Origin: Neodiprion pinetum
Taxonomy: Eukaryota > Arthropoda > Insecta > Hymenoptera > Diprionidae
NCBI RefSeq assembly: GCF_021155775.2
Contig: NC_060237.1
Span: 8,767,832 to 8,831,831 of the forward strand
Reading direction: 5' to 3'
DNA length: 64,000 bases
Position 1 is the first letter of the stretch. Every line of letters starts with the position of its first letter. Made by a program: the position numbers and the translations under genes. The notes beneath the pieces are model-generated. The model was not told the origin of the DNA and searched no databases. It was given only the letters and a program-made list of their open reading frames with translations. Shown here piece by piece: positions 1 through 10,087 of the stretch.

Positions 1-50
1 CTCTGCACACGACGAAATTCTGATACTCCAGAATATGAAAATACATATCT

Positions 51-3000
51 ATGCGGCGATACAACCGAAAGTTGGAACTCCAAGTCTTTGGTCCGTTTCC
101 AATTAGACTTGACTTCACCGGAATCCATCACACCCGGCCAATACATGACAGTCTTTTCCTTCCAGAGGACGAGGTGGTGGTCATTGAACACCTTCCGGGT
201 CGTCGGGTACATCTGCAAGATTTCTTCTGGACTGGAGCTGATGATGCGCCCCCATGGTTGAACCCGGACCAGACATTGACACTGTATGAACCTCGCACGG
301 TCCACCATACCGCAACTGTTTATCTCCCTGCCGACGGAAAAGGCGAAGACGATGATCAAGGCTGCGCAAACTGCATTGACCCGACGCCAACTCTCTCCGA
401 TGTCGATCAGGACATCGGAATACTCATCGGGGACGATCCAGGACCACGGTGAGCGTTCAGAATATTGTACGAATTACCAAAGGATTTACTCTTTCAATGG
501 ATGGTGAGGTTTCTATGATAAATGAAGAAGGGAAGATAAACAGAGAACAATGAGATCGTACTATTTTTCACTAGCTATTTAGCAGTTATTTCATTGCCAA
601 TTTTGGTAAGCTTTCGCTCGCATACATTCAGATACTGGCTACTAACGGTCTTACGAGCTGGCGAGACTGTTCCACCAAGAGTAGAGCTTCGTCTGGCCAG
701 ACTTTACAAAGCTGCATTTTCACGCCAGCAAAAACAGCACCTTGGGATATTGTCTCATTCAGCCCGTTTGCGGAGAGCTGCATGGAGAATAACACGACGT
801 GACAATCGGCAAAAACGCGATGGCCAACGAGTGAGTAAAATATTCTAACAAAGACGTTTAAAAAGAGAATTAACTGGGGCCCAGTATTGAAATTTGCGTT
901 CGGTGGACATGAAAACTTCGTGCGTTTCCATCTAAGTAAAAAGAACAGACATTGTAAATTATCAGTTATCTTATGCGGGTAATATTGTCGTTCAGCCGTG
1001 ATCGTCAATCGTACGGGCAACGGCTATATCTTGTCGTTTGGCATTTTCTCGTATTGGATAACGTTAAAGTTTCCTCGCGTGCAGGTATACCTACACTCGT
1101 TGAGCGCCGACAATGACCTATCGATTGTACCCGTTGCTAATAGACAGAGTAGCCGGAGACGCACGTTGCTGTATAAATATATTACGCGAAGGAGCAGTGC
1201 CCTACGAGATTCATCGTCGTGTTGTTCATTTATTTAACGTTATTTTTTTTTTCTTGACGAGAGTAGGGGAGATTGTATCATAATGGTTACTTTTTCTACA
1301 GCACTGATTTTTTAACAACGGTGTAAATCTTATAAAACGTAAAGTAATTTGGTGTTTAAAACCGTTGGTTACATCAACAGGCAATTAGCAAAACTGAGTC
1401 CCAGGTCAAGGCGTCCATGTCGCCCGAGTCACTGCTCGAATCCGGCCAAGCAGCAACAAAAAATATCGATCCTGCGTCGGAAACTGTCAAAGTGAAGCAC
1501 ATGCGAGCGGTGAAGATTCCTAGAAGGAATTCGGTGATACTCGATACTGACAACGAGTCCGACTACCTTGATGTGGCAAAAGATCGTCACGACCCTCAAC
1601 AGTTGGCGAACAAAATACCGATAACAAGCAACTTGGCTCGGCCTGTCAGTCACGACGCAACCGTTCCTCCGTCCGCAGAACAAAACCCTATAAACAATTC
1701 AACACTTTCTCATTTCCTAAATACTTCTACAATTCATACCCGCCATGAGCAAACTTCAAGATCCCAAGAAATAAATTTCGAGAAAGATGCTAACTCCTCG
1801 GAGCCTTTCGAGGCTACCCAAGCAAAATTACGTAACTTGGAAGTGGGTAAGGTTCAAGTGATGATGCAGAATATGAGCTTGACCGAGGACGGCGCGACCA
1901 GACTTATTTACTCGGTACATCTTGGCGGTGAACCCGTGCCGGCAGCTAGCGCTGCTCGCGACATGGCTTTGCTTTCTGAGCAAGAAGTCGCCCTCGAATT
2001 AGGCGCTCCGGTCATCATACAAAGCGAACGTGAGTCAAATGAGGAATATTCTTTTCTTGGCGTTAATAAATTGTAGTAGGTCAGGAGACTCGAAAATACG
2101 GTCAAAATCAAAATAGAACTCGATTTTCATTAATGGGTAGATTCGAGTCGAGGAATGTACTAATTCCGAAATGAATAACTACGTTGTACGGATTTTCTAA
2201 ATGATATTCGGTGAAAAATTTTAAATAATTGATCTCGTTAATTTTCCGTCGTAAGCAAGTATTTTCATTTATTTCAAGTCTCTCAAAAAGCTAGAAAATG
2301 GGTAGATATCTTATACGATTTTTGTAAGATTACGCGAGGGAAATCGTTTGAAAAACATGTCTATGGTTGTTATCGAACTATGCTGTCAGCCATGACACGT
2401 GTCGAAGTTTCGTAATCAAATATGAAATCAATTAGCCAAAAAAACGTACGTTTTGATTTTCAGCCGCATCGCCTCCAGAGCCTCTTATTGTCAGCCAACT
2501 GTTCGAGGACGGGTCAATGATACCTGAAGCGTTGTATTTGCTTTTCAGCTTATCTCAAGGAGACGCGACCGCTAGCTTTGTCACGTCGGAGAGATGCCTG
2601 GGTTTTGATTGGCGCCGCAGCGGCTGCTCTGATGATTCTTATAGTAGTTTTCATCGGGCTTATCTTTTTGGCGAAAAGAAAAAGGGCACAGAGCGCGGTG
2701 GCGGCACCTCCACCTGAGAGCATATTGAAGCGTCAGACCGATTACGTTTCGGACACACCAGGACTCGACAATACTGGTTACACTTCAGAAACTGAGCAAC
2801 GGGTATCCACAATTATTGCTCCGAGCTCTGCCAGCACCACTGCACTGCACATGCGAATTCTAAAACAGTTGGCCAAGGCAAAGATTTGGATTCTAACTAT
2901 GCACCCGCACACCATGCATCGCTGTTTCTGTGTGGTACCTTTTGGAAATTATTAAAAGTATGTTATGGCAGTGGTATTTCGTACACAGATCGTCAACTCA

Positions 3001-5820
3001 CGAATTACTTGCGGCCTATAATTGGAAATGTTTTCTGGATTCTGGACATCGAAAACTCTTAGTGCTTATTTAAAATTCTTCCTTTTGTCACGAGTCGTAA
3101 CACAAATCACTTGCACTGATGTTTTTATCTAATCCGCAGATTTAGAAAACGAGAGGTACTCGCAATTTCAATGATTTTCACATCGTCATCACTGTAGTCG
3201 TTTTTTTCTTTTAAAAAATTTTTTGTTGCAGCATTAACAGACATGGCTTAAATTCCAAGTGAATTGTATGTTACTGCGATTTCTAATATCTCATGCACAG
3301 GTTTGAGAGGAAATGTAACAAACGGTCGATAAGATGATTAGACAAAACTTGTACAAAATGCATGGCACATTCGCTGCATGACATTATAGCTGCGCGTTTT
3401 ATTGCGTCCGTGCATCGAACCATAATAAAGTAAAATGAAGTCGCGTGCAGGGGTTGGAATTTTGGTAAAGATACTGTTGGACAAGAGAATGCCAGAAAAC
3501 GGTATGCAAATGAACCACATAATCGTCTCAATCAGGGGGAGGAGACGAGCCAAACAGACCAATTTCAAACTATCCGGATTATAAATATCGAAAACAACGA
3601 AATATACCGATATAATTTGATCCCACGACAATATCGATTATAACAAACAGCCCCTCTACGCGTATGTATAAAAGAGCCGAATATAAGGCGAGGTTCCTTT
3701 CTTACCTTGTCAGACCGAAGGCACCAGTCAAAGGCTCAGCGCCGGTAGTCGGCACGGATCGCCTCTGACCCCGGGGACTCCTGAAAGTGTGGTCGCCGAC
3801 ATACACCAGGATCTTACCGACGAGGAAGAAGAAGAAGTAGAGGAACTCAAGGCTAGGTCGTTGACTCCTTGGGGGGGTCAAGAGTATGCGGCGGTTCTAA
3901 AGAGACAGAGGTATGAGGTTATACATGAAGCTTCACCCGTGAACATTTTTCCTCCAGTACTTTACAGAAAATTTACCAGAGAATTTCCTCATTTTGTGGA
4001 TAATCGTAAAATTGAATCATCAAGTTCTGTACGTGTCTTACTTAATTGATTCTTATGGGAAATATGCAGGTTTTTGTATTTTAAAGAAAAACTGAACTGA
4101 TATTGAGAAATGATAAAAAGCCGCAATTTTTTTTTTTTTTTTTGTTGTGAAAACGATCCTTTTCTGCAGAATTTTAATTTCTCAATGTTAACTTTGCTGT
4201 TTCACTCGTTCTACAAATGCACATTCGTTTTAGACCTGGTCGTCGAAGAGTCACTCAGACGAATGCAGTCGATCATCCCCGGACACCGGACTCTATGGAC
4301 GTCGCCGATGCCCTGACAACACTCGAGAACGGACACATTCCTCAAAAAAGTAACCCTAAAGAGGACCTCACCACTTCACCGCACTCATACTTGTCAATGC
4401 CATCGTGCAAACAATTTCCGCGAATACGCAGCGTCGAACCTTTGTCAAGAGTCCTCGAGCCTGTTGTGGTAATGGTTTTATTCCTCTCCTAGATGTAGTT
4501 TGTCATTAAATTCTTGAAAGTCACGACGTTTAATCAAGCGATACAACGCATGCAATTATTTGATAACGATCTACGCGATATTTCGCTCCTCGACAATAAC
4601 GACAAACAACCATTGAATTTTATTGGCATGGATGTACGCGATTTCCTGTTGTCTCAAGAGCCGTGGGCTCTGTTCATGAAAGCAAGATTATAGCGAATAT
4701 ATTTCCAGGTGAGACACTTGGACATGGAGTTCGATTCTCCGGAAATGCAAAGAAAGAACGACGACTTTGAAAGGGGGGACAACGAGACGTATTTAATAAG
4801 GTCTTCAAGCGTAATGAACGACCCTGGAGTGGTTGGCCCTATAGTTTGGGACCTACGGCGACAAAAAGCAGTGGAAGGTTCGTCGTTGAATTACCGGTTA
4901 CGGTTGTACCTCGACTGAAGTGCTGATAATACGAGCTTTTGTTACAATAGATAAAGAATAAAGTTCGCAATGACTAAATACAGCAATTTATTGCGAATAA
5001 CCTCAGCACCGAAGTCGAGTTGAACACTGCGAAGCAGTAAATAATATAGCCAGGGCTGAGTTTTGTCCTGTTCGTCACGATCCCTGAGAAGGTTTCCCAT
5101 GCTCGCAGAAACAACTTGTTCCGAGACGGATATGGAGCAACGGATTCCAACGATTACGGGTCCCGTGGGTCGCGCCAGGAGACGTCTCCACGAACTCCTC
5201 GAGGACTCCTTCACTCTCTTCGGCAACAGGGAAGCCAAGCCAAAAGATTCGGCCCCCCACAGGCCTCCATCGCGTCTCCCGTCACCGGAGTACATCAAAA
5301 TGCCATCAGAAAACAGGGGAAAGTCTGCCACTGTCAGGTGAAACACTCTTTGCACTGGTTATACATTTATTCGCTCTGACATTGTCTCGAAACTATTTCC
5401 AATGACTCGATATGCTTCGAAGTTTTCTTCTTGATCGCTTATGTGTTTTCTCCAAATACCATTCGTATAATTAATCTTCAACTATTACCGGAACATCACG
5501 GCATATTTATATCATATCTAAAATTTTTCCTCAGCCCGGTTGCAACTCCTGCATCCGAGACGAAAACCAGGCCCAGAACATCTCTGCCGCGTAGGGGGCT
5601 GGAAGTCGACATCCCCGAGACAGGAGTATCGGGGCCTCATCCTCGTGGGGCCTGGGGGTCGAGACCCCTCAGTGCCGGACCGTTTCACAGGCCCAACTTA
5701 CCAGAAGTAGATACTGTCCGAGTTTTGGCTGACGCCAGATTACCACCGGAGGATCCGGCGATGCCTCTGATAGCGGCGATAAAAAAAGAACTGGAAAAAT
5801 TCGCCCCGAATTCACACTGA
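51..5820 (+). CDS. KIAA1549-like (UPF0606/DUF3827) single-pass membrane protein, 3' part, nine exons
   Basis: Exons: about 51-448, 632-830, 1381-2029, 2549-2802, 3714-3910, 4234-4468, 4709-4877, 5109-5337, 5535-5820 (stop TGA). From the 448 donor onward every junction is GT-AG and keeps phase, giving about 871 residues. Order: an acidic extracellular stretch; a basic, Arg-rich segment (RAAWRITRRDNRQKRDG); a Ser/Thr/Asn-rich linker with NxS/T sites; a membrane-proximal module (TRLIYSVHLGGEPVPAASAA ... ELGAPVIIQSEPYLKE); one membrane helix near residues 433-457 (WVLIGAAAAALMILIVVF...) followed by KRKR; and a long cytoplasmic tail with TDYVSDTPGLDN, SYLSMPS, SVEPLSRVLEP, DPGVVGPIVWDL and RARRRLHELLEDSFTLFG. 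These tail and module motifs resemble, from memory, vertebrate KIAA1549, whose molecular role is poorly known. The first exon's left edge is uncertain: there is an in-frame stop at 36-38 and no good acceptor. The true 5' end is outside the window. The 2802 donor (GTATCC) is weak. Structure is firm; the family name is moderately sure. Confidence 0.8.
2464..2717 (+). other. Possible alternative exon of the KIAA1549-like gene lacking the membrane helix
   Basis: A good acceptor (pyrimidine-rich, ending TTGATTTTCAG) sits 85 bases upstream of the one used for the membrane exon. Joined to the donor at 2029 it keeps an open frame for 84 codons, runs through the membrane-helix DNA in a different frame (PPEPLIVSQLFEDG ... 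TERGGGTST) and stops at 2715-2717. Such a transcript would encode an ectodomain without a membrane anchor. It could equally be unused or a decay-targeted form. Confidence 0.35.
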
Positions 5821-5969
5821 TGTTCATCTTCATTATTTATAACTCGTCTGAATTAATCATCTAATCACATCGTACGTCAAATGTAGACCGTAGAGTTTAG
5901 TTAACTATATATAATTCTGTGTTAAGTCGTTCTTCGCAAATTTACTTATATTGTTTGTTAATTACTATT

Positions 5970-5980
5970 TGTTGTTGTTG

Positions 5981-6025
<45 letters not shown>
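5970..6025. repeat. (GTT)n/(ATT)n microsatellite
   Basis: About five GTT units run directly into about thirteen ATT units within the 3' UTR of the KIAA1549-like gene. A polymorphic length is expected. Confidence 0.9.
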
Positions 6026-6026
<1 letters not shown>

Positions 6027-6386
6027 GTCTCTGTATACCGCAGTTATAGTTATAATTGCGAGTTTACGGAGATTTTAGTATCACTGTAAATACTCAATTC
6101 ATGAATCGATATTCTATGCTTACGGCAGTTGATATTTTACCACAGTTTTTCGTCATTTTCCGTTAGGAATTTAGAGATGTGCTTGATTCTTCAGTCACAC
6201 TGGTGCAGCTTTGTTCAGTTTGAAAAACAGAAGAGTTCATGGTTCGAGTTAATTTGTACGTACGTATAATTTTACGGATCATTTAAGTGTTACATCATAA
6301 TAATTCGATAGCTATATTATTATATACAAATTATACGGATTTGAAATTATACATTGATTCTATGTATCGTCTTATACTATTCGTAA

Positions 6387-6392
6387 AATAAA
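6387..6392 (+). terminator. Poly(A) signal of the KIAA1549-like gene
   Basis: This is the canonical AATAAA hexamer 567 bases after the stop at 5820, in an AT-rich 3' UTR that also carries a GTT/ATT microsatellite. I saw no other canonical hexamer between the stop and here. Confidence 0.6.
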
Positions 6393-6427
6393 CTTGATAT
6401 TTCAAGTAATTCTGGGGGAGTTGCATG

Positions 6428-6460
6428 TTTATTTACGATATGAATTGTGAATGGTTTATT
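6428..6460 (-). terminator. Candidate poly(A) signals of the tetraspanin gene
   Basis: Two AATAAA hexamers on the minus strand (6433-6428 and 6460-6455) lie about 460-490 bases past the tetraspanin stop at 6919. They are only about 35-70 bases from the plus-strand AATAAA at 6387, so the two genes end tail to tail and their transcripts may overlap slightly. Confidence 0.5.
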
Positions 6461-6918
6461 GAGACCAAAAATAATATAATGGGTAAAAGGCTGGCATCCG
6501 TTTGTACGCCATAGAAACGTAAAAAATGCGAACAAGTGCATATTTATAAATTGACCGAATAATACATGCTGAAAACGTCTTACTGTAATGGCATTGCTTG
6601 GATCGCAAGTGTCATTCTAATTCTAATCTTATGTCGCGAGTGAGCGAATTTCTTTTCCAGATGTTCGTTTGTTCAAACTTGAATCGAGTGTCCTCAACTA
6701 CTTCTGAAATCAAAATCAGCATAGAGTTTTGCGAATGTTTTTGAAAGAATACGACCGTCTCAGCATCCGATCATACACCGCAATTGGTTCCTGAATTGTC
6801 AAGTCAACGGTCATTCTTCACGTATAAGCGAAAAAAGCCACGGAGGTTGTAGCCGTTAGGAGCTAAAAAATTAGGTTTAATGGCTTAGAATGAAGGGGAA
6901 AAAAGAATAAATTAATTT

Positions 6919-9900
6919 TTAATCCAGAAGAGAAGACTGATATACCAATATGAATGCTGTGAGGAAACTCACAACGCGATACATTTTTCCAAAGTACGAT
7001 ACCACTACCAGTACCGGGGTAAGACATCCGTTGCTATAAGTGTTAGAAGGAGTGGGTGCCATGACGCAAGACGTTAAACTGTAAATATTAAATGAGAATC
7101 AGTGGAGTTAGCTGTCATCCGATGACTACCGAGGGGTTAATCATTCTCAAAGGTAGGTACAACGGATAGGAATTTGCGTGAAGGCAAACGCACTGATTCG
7201 AAGTCTGTTGAAATCTATGAAACTCATAAAGGGAGCGAAACCCATAAATTTTGCAATTATTCCCTCCATCGCCAAATGCTTAACCCCTATACTGCTACAG
7301 ATTTTGTACATTTATTGCAATCAAGTGACGCGTACCCAACATTCCCTTGAACGTGATATTCCATTCCGTGTCTCGAACAGCACGATTCGGGTAAACTGCA
7401 CGCAAACGAGCCGAGGAAATCTGCGGCTGAGGTATAAATTTTTTGATTTGTATACAACTTGTGACACCAGTCTAGATATCCCTTCACTCCGCAGCACTTG
7501 AACTGAGGTGAACGAAGGATCAGACGTTGAAAGAAATTAATTCGAAGGGTGGTGAAATTGTTAGGATAAATTTTTAACCGCACGAAGAATTACGCACAGT
7601 TAAATGAAGATAGTCCCAAATAGTTGGGTCGCCAATTCTTGACTGGGTTTTTGCAAGCATTCGGAACTCGGCGTCAACTTCGACCGCCAGTTGAGCCGCA
7701 CTTTGAAGAAACGCGAGGACGACTAACACAACACCCATCACTAGGGTGAAACCCGCATGCTGCGGATGTGATGCACGAATTTATTACACGATTACTTATC
7801 GCAGGATCGCGAGTTCGAATTGAATGGATCACTAACAGCTGCCGATTTCTTGGTACCAGTGCGTACTAAGCATAACCCGCAGGCGGCAAGGGCCAAGAGA
7901 AGAAATGCCAATCCAAATAGACAGACAACGGAAGAAATGTGCAGCGGATAATCCATGACGACTAGAACCAATTCCCGGTGAACGCAGAGTGCAACCGCAG
8001 CTCCAAAGTAGACAAATCCCATTACCTTCAAAGAAATATTGTTATCGCGTACAGTGAGTTCAACTGATCGAATCTTATGCGCCTGAACGTGTTTGATTTT
8101 GTGAAAAATTATTTATACATACCAGGGTGAAGCAACTTAGAATAACGTAGAACAGTCGAAAGTTGTAATAGCACGTGGTGCGAATTGGATACAGTCTCCG
8201 GTTATTTTCTCTCCTCGAATCCGAGGGTAACGGCTGGATAATCACACCTTGATCGACTTTCAATTCCGGCGTGGATGCGGTCGTACTTCTTGGCCAGGGC
8301 TTGTTTATTACTAATAACAGGGCGAAACGGCTATCGAATAAAATGATATTGTACAACTCACAAGGGGAGTGTCAAACTTGGGAATCACAGATTTCCATCA
8401 CTTTTATATATATTGTAGGGCAGGGTCCCCTCAATAAATATATAAAGCGGCAAGACGCCATTCGTTTTTATTATTGAGAAATTTCAACTCAAAGTTCTAT
8501 ATGTAACTTAAGTAGAAGGAACCTTTTTACCGGTTGCAGCAATAGTTCCGTGGCGTAGCGGTAACGCTCTTGCTTACTGGGCGACTTTATTTTTGATAAT
8601 ATTGATTACTTTGTTATTATAATTATTACAAATCCTATTTTTATCATTTTTTGTATTTTTTCCTAACTTAAAAATAAAAAAATAATTTATAGAAATATTA
8701 ATTATTAATTATTTATTTTTGTATTAAATAATTTATAAAAAAAAAAAAAAGTAACTCTAACGGAACTTGAACAGCCGTTCGGTCCCTCAGTAAGCAAGAG
8801 CGTTACCGCTACGCCACGGAACTATTGCTGCAACCGGTAAAAAGATTCCTTCTACTTAAGTTACATATACAACTTTGAGTTGAAATTTCTCAATAATAAA
8901 AACGAATGGCGTCTTGCCGCTTTATATATTTATTGAGGGGACCCTGCCCTACAATATATATAAAAGTGATGGAAATCTGTGATTCCCAAGTTTGACACTC
9001 CCCTTGTCAGAGCTCCAGGATAGGGTATTATTTCCAGGGTTATCTTGGATTAGGCGAATGACGGTGATAGTGGCATTTGTTTCATCGACGTATGAACGAT
9101 TAATAACGTACTTGCGGGTAGAGCCGTGGATTTTGTCTTTCTGACTGAATCAGATTTCCCCCAGCTTAAAACGGCGTCTTTTGATAACGAATGGAAATTA
9201 TGTGATCGATTCGAAGGAGACTTGTGCCTGAATCTTTGGAGCCCGTGACCGGTAGATATGGGATTTTGAAGGTTTTGCTGCTATTGAAGATATTAGATTT
9301 CAGATCGCGATTATACGGCTATTGAGATGATTTTATAATAATCCGGTGAGAATATTCAGAACTGACAGCTTCGTATGTTTAATTTTAAACTGAACGTGCG
9401 AAGTTCAATCATTCGCTACTAACTGTTCGTGATATTTACCTGTTGACCGTTAGGTGATCGTGTCGCGAAGATTGGTGTTTTCGGATAAATTCGACCAGTC
9501 GTAGACTCTGAGTCATCGCTAAAAAGCCTAGGTGATTTTTAAAAACACTGCGGGTAAAGACTTGTTTGAATTTACTTCAACTTATCGTTAGAAGAATTTG
9601 ATATAATGCTTACGCTTTTTTCTGTACGGAAATCTCGTGGATTGTAGACAAGTTCTGAGAATAGTGAAAATCTTCGTTGAAGATGCTTGAAATGTATAAT
9701 ACACATCTTTAATATCATTAAGACAAATGTCACGTCTGGCTTCGCTTTGCAATCAAAGGTTAGATTTGATTTACATCTTTTTGTTTCACATAATTGACAT
9801 ACGTTGATATCTAATTTTGAGTTCAACTTGAAACTCGTTAGTTACGACTGTTAATTTATCTAATCAGGGAATTCAACATTGAAATCATTGAAATTTGATA

Positions 9901-10087
9901 TGTCAAAATGTGAAGGAATAACTGACCGGGAGAAAGCGACAGCGGCGATGTCTTCCGGTGATATGATTTCACTTTTGGTTTGAAATTCAATTCTTGATAA
10001 CGATGCTTGTAAACTTATACGCTCCAAACGGTTTTCTTCGTCATCAATACTCGATTCTAGGGATTCGGCAGACATTCTTTGTAACAT
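6919..10087 (-). CDS. Tetraspanin, 333 residues, six exons
   Basis: Minus-strand exons: 10087-9927, 8330-8123, 8025-7837, 7759-7598, 7502-7336, 7033-6919 (stop TAA). Together they total 1002 bases with matching phases. The start is the ATG at 10087, with an in-frame TAG just upstream. Residues 1-110 form an unusually long, polar N-terminal cytoplasmic segment rich in Ser and Glu. Membrane helix 1 is near 111-136 (FRLFYVILSCFTLVMGFVYF), a short loop follows, helix 2 is near 152-177, helix 3 near 189-211 (GFTLVMGVVLVVLAFLQ) and helix 4 near 300-326. The large loop between helices 3 and 4 has the family signature: FKCCG at 241-245, then SLPESCC, then NGC just before helix 4. Tetraspanins organise membrane microdomains with integrins, proteases and receptors. 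The donors at 7836 (GTTAGT) and 7335 (GTACGC) are weak, and the second-exon acceptor (GATAG) was chosen by phase. The subfamily is not recognised. Confidence 0.87.
8361..9006. mobile_element. 646-bp MITE/foldback element with 219-bp inverted arms, in the first tetraspanin intron
   Basis: The left arm 8361-8579 and right arm 8788-9006 are near-perfect reverse complements with only a few differences (for example GTTCTATATG against GTTGTATATG). Ends read CAAGGGGAGTGTCAAAC... and TCA flanks both sides (8358-8360 and 9007-9009), as expected for a 3-bp target duplication. The 208-base centre is very AT-rich and there is no reading frame for a transposase. The near-identity of the arms suggests recent insertion or gene conversion. 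The superfamily is not recognised. Confidence 0.85.
8751..8824 (-). other. tRNA-like Pol III unit inside the MITE
   Basis: On the minus strand a tRNA-like segment carries an A box (TGGCGTAGCGG, 8816-8806) and a B box (GTTCAAGTTCC, 8772-8762) about 44 bases apart. A run of 14 T (8750-8737) follows immediately and would act as a Pol III terminator. The D arm folds perfectly (GCGT/ACGC) and the T arm pairs ACGG with CCGT; the anticodon arm is degenerate. The 5' half including the A box lies within the inverted arm and so is duplicated at 8545-8579; the B box and T run are present once. This looks like a SINE head or a captured tRNA gene, not a working tRNA. Confidence 0.55.
9007..9926 (-). other. 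Remainder of the first tetraspanin intron
   Basis: This is intronic sequence between the MITE and the first coding exon. I see no exon, repeat or RNA gene in it. Confidence 0.5.

Noticed and set aside
8545..8579. A second tRNA-like start in the left arm of the MITE
   Set aside because: Only the A-box half is present; there is no B box or terminator, so it is a by-product of the inverted arm.
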